NCBI GenBank assembly: GCA_036303105.1
Contig: JAXJBF010000012.1
Coordinates: forward strand, 1 to 5,757
DNA from: UMGS1590 sp036303105
GTDB lineage: Bacteria > Bacillota > Peptococcia > Peptococcales > Peptococcaceae
DNA length: 5,757 nucleotides
Direction of reading: 5' to 3'
In this document: positions 1 through 5,757 of the stretch, one piece after another
How positions within the stretch are numbered: the stretch's first letter is position 1
How the letters are laid out: every line of letters begins with the position of its first letter
The notes under the pieces: generated by a model
Seen by the model: only the letters and a program-made list of their open reading frames with translations
Told to the model about the DNA's origin: nothing
The model's database searches: none
Program-made: the position numbers and the translations under genes

Positions 1-253
1 GCCAAGTCTCCAAAGGCATATCGCCGCCATAATCACGCAATAGGCTCATTGCCACGTGAGTGTGGGTATTTACATAACCCGGCACTACAACGTACTCTTC
101 ACCACGTGCAAATTCTACGGCATCTTCAGCGTCTTCTTCGCTGACTATACCAATTTTTTTTATGATGCCATCTTCAATCAAAAGATCACCATGCTGAACC
201 TGTAAATCATCACCAGTGAGCATGGTTACTTGACGAAACAAGGTCTTATTCAT
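1..253 (-). CDS. Amidohydrolase, probable 5'-methylthioadenosine/S-adenosylhomocysteine deaminase (5' part only)
   Basis: The first 84 codons are in the window; the 3' end runs off the left edge. What is seen: an N-terminal beta-sandwich-like stretch of the metallo-dependent hydrolase superfamily (residues 1-58, including HGDLLIEDGIIKKIG), then PGYVNTHTHVAMSLLRDYG at 58-76. His64 and His66 form the HxH metal-binding motif on the first barrel strand, and DMPLETW follows at 78-84. The combination of NTHTH, the AMSLLR segment and the DMPLETW segment is typical of the MtaD/SAH deaminase and chlorohydrolase-like group. Those enzymes are cytosolic and hydrolyse the adenine amino group of methylthioadenosine or S-adenosylhomocysteine, giving the inosine forms and ammonia. 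The ATG at 253 is chosen because a GAGGAGG site lies 9 bases upstream; it overlaps the end of ftsY by 8 bases. The catalytic Glu/His/Asp residues and the substrate-specificity region lie outside the window, so a guanine deaminase or another chlorohydrolase-like member cannot be excluded. The superfamily is very likely; the exact substrate is inferred. Confidence 0.85.
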   Translation of the reverse strand, partial: MNKTLFRQVTMLTGDDLQVQHGDLLIEDGIIKKIGIVSEEDAEDAVEFARGEEYVVVPGYVNTHTHVAMSLLRDYGGDMPLETW

Positions 254-1274
254 CAACTTCAGCCTCCTCTGCGGCATCCTGCTCCGATTGTTTTTCATCG
301 TCCGTATCAAAACCCAGGAATAATGCTTCAGCAAAGGTGCGTGGATTAAAGACCTGCAAATGTTCCTTTTGTTCACCTACGCCAATGTATTTAACCGGCA
401 GATCGTATTCGGACTTAATACCGATGACCACGCCGCCTTTCGCCGTCCCATCTAGCTTGGTAAGAATAACACCTGTCACGCCAGCAGTATCCTTAAACAC
501 CTTGGCCTGATTGAGCGCGTTCTGCCCAGTGGTTGCATCCAACACCAGCAATACATCACGTAGGCTGTCTGGCGCTTCACGATCAATAATCTTACGAATC
601 TTGGCCAATTCATTCATCAGATTTATCTTATTCTGCAAACGACCAGCTGTATCCACCAACAGCACATCACAACCACGTGATTTTGCCGCAGCAATAGCAT
701 CAAAAACAACCGCTGCAGGATCGGCCCCTTCCTGATGCGCAATAACATCACAACCGACGCGTTCACCCCAAATTTTAAGCTGATCAGCTGCAGCCGCGCG
801 GAAGGTATCGGCGGCCCCCAAAATAACCTTATGCCCTTGTTCTTGTAGCTGATACGCAATTTTGCCAATGCTTGTTGTCTTACCAACACCATTAACTCCC
901 ACAAAAAGGATAATATTTAAAGTATCTGGAACTAAGGTTAATGGCTGCTCCTCTTCGCCAAGCAATTGCACCATTTCATCTGCAAAAGCTTCTTTGAGGT
1001 CCTCGCTCGTTTTCAGATGATCACGTTTTTCACGTTCGCGCAATCTTTCTACCAGATCAAGTGCAGTGTTTACACCAACGTCGCCCTGAATCAGAGCTTC
1101 TTCCAATTCATCGTAAAGATCGTCGTCAATCTCTTTGCCAGAAAGTACACCAAAGACCTTCTCCATAAAACCATGACGGGTTTTTGAAAGGCCTTCATTC
1201 AGTTCTTTGTTGAGTACCTCTGCATCGGTCTTTTCAGTCTGATTTTTTTTAAATAAGCGGTCAAATAATCCCAT
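246..1274 (-). CDS. ftsY: Signal recognition particle receptor FtsY (SRP-GTPase)
   Basis: Complete, 342 residues. FtsY is the receptor that binds the Ffh-SRP-ribosome complex at the cytoplasmic membrane; reciprocal GTP hydrolysis releases the nascent chain to the Sec translocon. What is seen: an amphipathic start (MGLFDRLFKK), a helical N domain (about 25-110), and a G domain with G1 GVNGVGKT (126-133), DTFRAAA (156-162), G3 DTAGR (208-212), G4 TKLDG (272-275 plus G276) and G5 GVGE (298-301). All nucleotide-binding motifs are intact. The length is typical of the short FtsY forms that lack the long acidic N-terminal A domain of Escherichia coli. Oddity: residues 323-342 form an acidic tail with 11 Asp/Glu in 20 positions. 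The ATG directly follows the smc stop codon with no gap, and a GAGGAGG site inside the end of smc lies 8 bases upstream, which supports this start and implies coupling to smc translation. Identity is near certain. Confidence 0.98.
   Translation of the reverse strand: MGLFDRLFKKNQTEKTDAEVLNKELNEGLSKTRHGFMEKVFGVLSGKEIDDDLYDELEEALIQGDVGVNTALDLVERLREREKRDHLKTSEDLKEAFADEMVQLLGEEEQPLTLVPDTLNIILFVGVNGVGKTTSIGKIAYQLQEQGHKVILGAADTFRAAAADQLKIWGERVGCDVIAHQEGADPAAVVFDAIAAAKSRGCDVLLVDTAGRLQNKINLMNELAKIRKIIDREAPDSLRDVLLVLDATTGQNALNQAKVFKDTAGVTGVILTKLDGTAKGGVVIGIKSEYDLPVKYIGVGEQKEHLQVFNPRTFAEALFLGFDTDDEKQSEQDAAEEAEVDE
263..269 (-). promoter_or_regulatory. Shine-Dalgarno site of the deaminase-like gene inside the 3' end of ftsY
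   Basis: The minus strand reads GAGGAGG, with 9 bases before the ATG at 253. In the ftsY frame it encodes part of the acidic AEEAEVDE tail. It decides the start of the amidohydrolase, whose ATG overlaps the last codons of ftsY (ATGAATAA contains the start codon of one gene and the stop codon of the other). Confidence 0.88.
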
Positions 1275-4200
1275 TTATGAAACCTCCTCATCGTTAAAAT
1301 CGCTCAGGCGCACCGAAACCTGCTTGGAAACACCGTTGGCATCCATTGTAATGCCATACAATACCGTTGCCGCTTCCATGGTACCTTTGCGATGAGAAAT
1401 AATAATAAACTGCGTTTTGTTGGTATATTGTTTGATAAACGACGCAAAACGATCGACATTGGCTTCATCCAATGCCGCTTCAATTTCGTCAAGAATAACG
1501 AACGGACTTGGTCGCACTTCTAGCAACGCAAAAAGCAAGGCCGCCGCCGTCAGAGCACGTTCACCGCCAGACAACAGCGTTAAGACACGTTCCTTTTTGC
1601 CTGGAGGTTGGGCAACAATTTCGACACCTGTCTCCAGATAACGACCTGGCATAGACAATTCCAGGCGTGCTGATCCGCCGCCAAACATGGCTGTAAAAAT
1701 TTGCGCAAATTGTTCATTGACCTTTTCATAGGCATCTTTAAAGCGCTGGGACATGGTGGTCTCCATTTCATGAATAACCGCTTCCAATTTACTTTTCGCC
1801 AGGTTCAAATCTTCCAGCTGAGCTTTTAAAAAGTTCGCCTGTTCACTAACATGTTCATATTCTTCAAGCGCCGTGAAATTGATTTCACCGAGCCTTGCAA
1901 TTTTATTGCGCAAAGTCTTCAACTGTGACGGCGCGTCTGAGATATCGCATGCAAGATCGGCTGCTGCTAATGCAGCTTCTGGTGAAAAGCCAAATTCTTC
2001 AAGCAACGAATCACTGAAGCGTGTCACCTGCTCATTTAAGCGTTCCAAGCGCATTTCAGAAGCATTATGTGATCGCCAACACTTGTCGTTCAAGGAACGT
2101 ATTTCGCTGAGCAATCTCTCCTGCTCACGAATTTCAACTTCCATTGTATCAATCTTTTGTTTAGCAGCTGCCATGGCCTCTGATACATCTTGATGGCTTT
2201 GTTGAGCTGTCTGTAATGATATTTTTTCAGATAAGAGCGCTTCATCCAGTGCTCTTATTTCTTCAATCAATTCAGTTTGATCCTGATTTTGCTGCGTTTG
2301 TAATTGCTCTAATCTTGTTTTCTCAGCTACAACTTCACGATAACGCTGACGTTGATGTTGATATTGTTCATCACTGGTCGCCTGCTGAACAAGAATATTT
2401 TGTAAGGCCATTTGTGTTGTCTGCAGGGCCTCCTCTGCTGTACTCAATGCCATGCGCTTATGCTGTAAGGTTTCAGCCAGCTCTGTCAGTTCTTCTGCAA
2501 TATTTTGCGAAACATCGCGCACACGTACCAACTCTTGCTCCGCTGTTTCACGTTCTGCGCTCAACGTTTCGCGATTCATCTTCTCCAATGTTAACTCACG
2601 TTGCAGCCGCTTTAGCTGTGCAGTCTGCTGATCCAATACAACAGAAATCTCACGTAGTTGAAGCTGTTCTTCTTGCTGTCGGCTGCGCCCCCGTTCCTGG
2701 GACTGCTGCAGCGCTTCTAATTTTTGCTGCAACTCTGCAATTTTAACAGCAAACGCTGCTTCCTCTGCTGTTAAAGCTGTAATTTTATCTTTTAACTCAG
2801 CCATCTCATGCTTACGATGAACAATGGAACTTTGCTTTTTTTGATGGCCACCCGTCATGCTGCCACCAGGCGCAATAACATCTCCGTCAAGTGTCACAAA
2901 GCGATATTTCGAACCTGTCCGCTTTGACAAAGCCGTGGCACTGGCTAAATCTCGCAGTATCCAAACACGCCCTAAAAGTTGTGCCATCACTGATTCAAAT
3001 GCCGGATCATATGTCACAAGGTCCAGCGCCAAACCAATCACCGCATCATCATGGAAATCAACATCTTGGCGTTTGCCTTTTACCAAGTTCAGCGGCATAA
3101 ATGTGACACGGCCACGACGTTCACGCTTCAGCCATGCGATGGCTTGCTGCGCATCACGATCATCGGTGACCACAACGTTTTGCGCAGCACCACCTAATGC
3201 ATTTTCAATCGCTGTCAAATAATCACTCGGAATGTCCAGCAACTGAAGAATGGAGCCCTGAATGCCTTGCAATCGGTTTTCCTTTTTTGCCCGTAAAACC
3301 TGCTGCACCCCTTGATAGTAACCTTCACCACTGGCTTCAAATTCTTCCAATGTTTCCAATCGACTTTTCGACTGCATGAGATGCTGTACCGTTTGTTGTT
3401 GCTGCCGTAATTGCTCTTGAAGAATTTGGCCGCAATGTGAAATGTCCGATGTAAGTGTTTGCAGTGCAGTTTCTGTTTCTGTCAAAATTTTTTCTTGTTT
3501 GACACGGTCTGCTTCACGTGCAGCCGTCTCTGTTGCAAGCTGATCATACTGGCGTTGCAGTTCTTCTAAGCGCGTATCAACACGCTCACTGCGTGCTTGA
3601 TCACCATGCAGCGCCTGTTCCAAACGAGTCATCTCGTTATTCGTCGCAGATTGACGTGAAAGTACATCAAACTGTTGGGATTGCAGATCATCAATCTGTG
3701 TTTTTAATGATGCCACGGTTGTTTCTGCATGATGAAGAGCGTTTTCTCCATGTTTTGCTTCATCACCAATATCTGCCACTTGCTGCTGACTGTCCGCCAC
3801 TGCTATTGCTAATGTTTCAGCGTTGGCAGTGATTTCTCGCAGCTGACGATCAGCATCCTCCACCAATGTTGTCAATGTGGTTAAACGTTCCTTGGCATGC
3901 TGATGCCGTTCTGAAAGCAGTGTCAAAGCCTTCTCATGCTCTTGTGTATCACGCAGAGAGTCGGTATAGGCTGCCTGTGCACCTTCCATCTCATGACGTT
4001 CCTGCGCCAGTTTTTCTTTTGCCACAGTCAAATCGGCCTCATGACGGTCGAGTTTCGTTTGCGCTTCCACTGCTGCCTGATGGTCACTCTCAACCGTTTC
4101 GCGCTGTGTTTTTTGCTCCGTCTGTACGGCAAGCAACTGTTGCGTCAAATATGACAACTGCAAATGATCGGCTTCACTTTTGAGGGAGCGATAAACGCGC

Positions 4201-4835
4201 ACTTTTTCGGCCTGCTTGGCCAATGGATCAATACGCTGCTCCAACTCATAAAGAATATCATCCAGACGAGTCATATCATCTGTAGTAGATTCCAACTTAC
4301 GCTCAGCTTCACGCTTGCGATATTTATATTTACTAATCCCTGCCGCTTCTTCAATAAGCCCACGTCGCTCCTCGGCGTGCAGCGTTAATATTTCTTCAAT
4401 CTTTCCTTGACCAATGACACTAAAACCGTCTTTGCCAAGACCTGTATCCATAAATAATTCCTGAATATCTTTCAAACGGCAAGTGTTTTTATTAAGCATA
4501 TAATTACTTTCACCAGAACGGTACAACGTGCGCGAAACCTCAATTTCATCACAATCAAGCGCAAAAATACGCTGACTGTTATCTAATATCATGGTTACGC
4601 GTGCCATCCCAACCGGCTTGCGATCCACACTTCCGGAAAATATAACATCCTCCATCTTTGAACCGCGCAACGTTTTCGCGCTCTGTTCTCCCAACACCCA
4701 GCGAATGGCATCAACCACATTACTTTTACCGCTGCCATTTGGCCCGACAATGGCCGTCACCCCTGGGGAGAAGGAAAAATAAACCTTATCTGCAAAGGAT
4801 TTGAAACCTTGGATCTCTAAGGATTTAAGAAACAT
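1275..4835 (-). CDS. smc: Chromosome segregation/condensation ATPase Smc
   Basis: Complete, 1186 residues, the usual length for bacterial Smc. The protein dimerises through its hinge and, with ScpA and ScpB, forms a ring that extrudes DNA loops and helps separate newly replicated origins. What is seen, in order: Walker A GPNGSGKS (31-38); the arginine-containing LRGSKMEDVIFSGS stretch (56-69); Q-loop Gln143 in IGQGKIEEIL; a first coiled-coil arm (about 165-500); a globular hinge (about 505-650) with the glycine-containing ALGGAAQNVVV segment (546-556), followed by GDVIAPGGSMTGG (651-663); a returning coiled coil (about 670-1000); ABC signature LSGGE (1088-1092); Walker B VILDE (1113-1117) with catalytic Glu1117; D-loop around Asp1123; switch His1148 in SHRKGTM. 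All ATPase elements are present. The arms are rich in glutamine. The ATG at 4835 gives the canonical MFLKSLEIQGFKSF start and sits 3 bases after the preceding gene; its ribosome binding site is weak (AAAGAAAGTGA-like). scpA and scpB are not in the window. Confidence 0.99.
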   Translation of the reverse strand: MFLKSLEIQGFKSFADKVYFSFSPGVTAIVGPNGSGKSNVVDAIRWVLGEQSAKTLRGSKMEDVIFSGSVDRKPVGMARVTMILDNSQRIFALDCDEIEVSRTLYRSGESNYMLNKNTCRLKDIQELFMDTGLGKDGFSVIGQGKIEEILTLHAEERRGLIEEAAGISKYKYRKREAERKLESTTDDMTRLDDILYELEQRIDPLAKQAEKVRVYRSLKSEADHLQLSYLTQQLLAVQTEQKTQRETVESDHQAAVEAQTKLDRHEADLTVAKEKLAQERHEMEGAQAAYTDSLRDTQEHEKALTLLSERHQHAKERLTTLTTLVEDADRQLREITANAETLAIAVADSQQQVADIGDEAKHGENALHHAETTVASLKTQIDDLQSQQFDVLSRQSATNNEMTRLEQALHGDQARSERVDTRLEELQRQYDQLATETAAREADRVKQEKILTETETALQTLTSDISHCGQILQEQLRQQQQTVQHLMQSKSRLETLEEFEASGEGYYQGVQQVLRAKKENRLQGIQGSILQLLDIPSDYLTAIENALGGAAQNVVVTDDRDAQQAIAWLKRERRGRVTFMPLNLVKGKRQDVDFHDDAVIGLALDLVTYDPAFESVMAQLLGRVWILRDLASATALSKRTGSKYRFVTLDGDVIAPGGSMTGGHQKKQSSIVHRKHEMAELKDKITALTAEEAAFAVKIAELQQKLEALQQSQERGRSRQQEEQLQLREISVVLDQQTAQLKRLQRELTLEKMNRETLSAERETAEQELVRVRDVSQNIAEELTELAETLQHKRMALSTAEEALQTTQMALQNILVQQATSDEQYQHQRQRYREVVAEKTRLEQLQTQQNQDQTELIEEIRALDEALLSEKISLQTAQQSHQDVSEAMAAAKQKIDTMEVEIREQERLLSEIRSLNDKCWRSHNASEMRLERLNEQVTRFSDSLLEEFGFSPEAALAAADLACDISDAPSQLKTLRNKIARLGEINFTALEEYEHVSEQANFLKAQLEDLNLAKSKLEAVIHEMETTMSQRFKDAYEKVNEQFAQIFTAMFGGGSARLELSMPGRYLETGVEIVAQPPGKKERVLTLLSGGERALTAAALLFALLEVRPSPFVILDEIEAALDEANVDRFASFIKQYTNKTQFIIISHRKGTMEAATVLYGITMDANGVSKQVSVRLSDFNDEEVS
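1283..1289 (-). promoter_or_regulatory. Shine-Dalgarno site of ftsY inside the 3' end of smc
   Basis: The minus strand reads GAGGAGG, a strong match to the 16S rRNA anti-Shine-Dalgarno sequence, followed by 8 bases and the ftsY ATG. In the smc frame it falls in the codons for Glu-Glu-Val of the final NDEEVS residues, so ribosomes finishing smc cover it. This fixes the ftsY start and points to coupled translation. Confidence 0.9.
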
Positions 4836-4838
4836 GTG

Positions 4839-5757
4839 TCACTTTCTTTCTAATTGATTGTATTGCATAGAAGAATCGGCCACCACCGTCACTGGATGAC
4901 CGATCTGCTGACTTAAATAAATCAAATTTTCTCGGTGTTGTCCAATCGCTTGCGACAAGTGCCGCGGAGCCACCACAAAGGTCACCGGGCCATCTTCTTT
5001 GGACTTAAGCATAGCCATCATGCGCCGCCGAAAATACCGTGCTTTAATCAGCTCACCAAGTGCAGGATGGTAGGCCCCCGCGATCACATCGCCCTGAGAC
5101 AGATTGTCTTCTGCCTGCAAGCCAACGCGAATAACAGGAATTGATGCTGCTTCAAACAATGCCAGCATCTCTGCTACTGTATCCAGCAACGTATCCATCT
5201 GCCATGGCACATAGTCACCACGCACATAGGCTTCCGCCAAAGGCGTATCACAAATAACCGCAGTAGGATAAATGCGAACAAAATCTGGCGCCAAATGGAT
5301 CACCTGTCGGCAGGTTTCCAAACTGCGTGCCGGCGTATCTTCCGGCAGCGCCACCATGATTTGTGCGCCACAGGCAAAACCTGCCGCTTTCACTCGCCTA
5401 ATCGCATCTCGCGCCATCACTGCTGTATGACCACGATGCGACGCACTTAGCACCTCATCATCAAGAGACTGCACACCAATTTCCACCGTATCCACAGAAA
5501 AATGATGCAGCCGTGCCAATACCTCTGGTCCCAACGCATCCGGTCGTGTGGACAAGCGAATGCCGCTGATCAGTCCTTGTGCTTTCAATATGGCCGCGCT
5601 TTCCAGCAGCGCTTCCTGTGTGGCGCGTTCAATAGCCGTAAAACTGCCGCCATAAAACGCCAGCTCCGGCACCTGGCCACTGGATGCTGCCCATTCTCGA
5701 GCCTGGTTCTCCAATGTCGCCAACGCTGGTGGCTGCCATTGACCTGTAATATGAAAC
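4839..5757 (-). CDS. Elp3-like radical SAM protein without a visible acetyltransferase domain (N-terminus cut off)
   Basis: The last 305 codons are visible; the reading frame is still open at the right edge, so the TTG at 5723 is an internal codon and not the start. Numbering from the first visible residue, an ITG motif at 3-5 is what normally follows the CxxxCxxC iron-sulfur cluster in this family, so the cluster itself lies just outside. Seen: FYGGSFTAI (34-42, the SAM-contacting GG motif), STRPD (69-73), EIGVQSLDDEVL (92-103), RGH (108-110), RIYPTAVICDTPL (161-173) and RVGLQAED (210-217). These match the order and wording of motifs in the radical SAM half of Elp3 (COG1243), which uses SAM radical chemistry on wobble uridine of tRNA. 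After about residue 255 there are only about 50 residues, far too few for the GNAT acetyltransferase domain of true Elp3. Family membership is strong; the substrate is unknown. It probably shares a transcript with smc, the gap being 3 bases. Homologues beside rnc and smc occur in other Bacillota. Confidence 0.9.
   Translation of the reverse strand, partial: FHITGQWQPPALATLENQAREWAASSGQVPELAFYGGSFTAIERATQEALLESAAILKAQGLISGIRLSTRPDALGPEVLARLHHFSVDTVEIGVQSLDDEVLSASHRGHTAVMARDAIRRVKAAGFACGAQIMVALPEDTPARSLETCRQVIHLAPDFVRIYPTAVICDTPLAEAYVRGDYVPWQMDTLLDTVAEMLALFEAASIPVIRVGLQAEDNLSQGDVIAGAYHPALGELIKARYFRRRMMAMLKSKEDGPVTFVVAPRHLSQAIGQHRENLIYLSQQIGHPVTVVADSSMQYNQLERK

Noticed and set aside
623..904. 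Minus-strand open frame of 93 codons in another frame inside ftsY
   Set aside because: Overlaps the G domain of ftsY, which carries all expected motifs in its own frame; no binding site or known domain.
2216..2746. Open frame of 176 codons on the plus strand, antisense to smc
   Set aside because: It lies fully inside the well-supported smc gene, has no ribosome binding site that I can see, and its translation looks like a complement of coiled-coil codons (low stop frequency opposite CAG/GAA/GCA-rich coding). No recognisable domain.
2857..3222. Plus-strand open frame of 121 codons opposite the Smc hinge
   Set aside because: Antisense shadow of smc; Ser/Arg/Ala-rich translation without motifs.
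5721..5723. TTG as the start of the radical SAM gene
   Set aside because: The frame stays open upstream to the window edge and encodes the conserved ITG motif that follows the iron-sulfur cluster in this family, so the true start lies beyond 5757.
1..5757. A mobile element, CRISPR array, defence or toxin-antitoxin system
   Set aside because: The window is filled by four co-directional housekeeping-type genes; I saw no direct repeats, transposase, integrase, tRNA or small unassigned gene between them, and the junctions leave no room for one.

Overview
The window is gene-dense throughout. Four genes lie head-to-tail on the minus strand and there is no intergenic stretch longer than 3 bases, so transcription runs from right to left. 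In order of transcription they are: the 3' part of an Elp3-like radical SAM protein (cut by the right edge), a complete smc chromosome-condensation ATPase, a complete ftsY signal-recognition-particle receptor, and the first 84 codons of an amidohydrolase resembling 5'-methylthioadenosine/S-adenosylhomocysteine deaminase (cut by the left edge).

The arrangement radical SAM (Elp3-like) - smc - ftsY is a conserved housekeeping layout that I recognise from Bacillota, usually preceded by rnc (RNase III), which would lie beyond the right edge. The Smc and FtsY sequences and the strong GAGGAGG ribosome binding sites also fit that phylum. The fairly even base composition judged by eye, together with a methylthioadenosine-deaminase-like gene after ftsY, makes a Negativicutes-type member plausible. 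That finer placement is inference and I do not name a genus.

The gene junctions are extremely tight: a 3-base gap between the radical SAM gene and smc, no gap between smc and ftsY, and an 8-base overlap between ftsY and the deaminase. The binding sites for ftsY and for the deaminase lie inside the last codons of the gene before them. This suggests one polycistronic message with translational coupling. No promoter, terminator, RNA gene, mobile element or CRISPR array is visible, and essentially every base is coding.

Functionally, Smc organises and helps segregate the chromosome, FtsY docks ribosomes making membrane proteins at the membrane, and the deaminase would recycle nucleoside by-products of S-adenosylmethionine use. 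The radical SAM protein has no assigned substrate here. I found no new multi-gene system. The points most worth a second look are the short Elp3-like protein without an acetyltransferase domain, the acidic C-terminal tail of FtsY, and the ribosome binding sites built into upstream coding tails.
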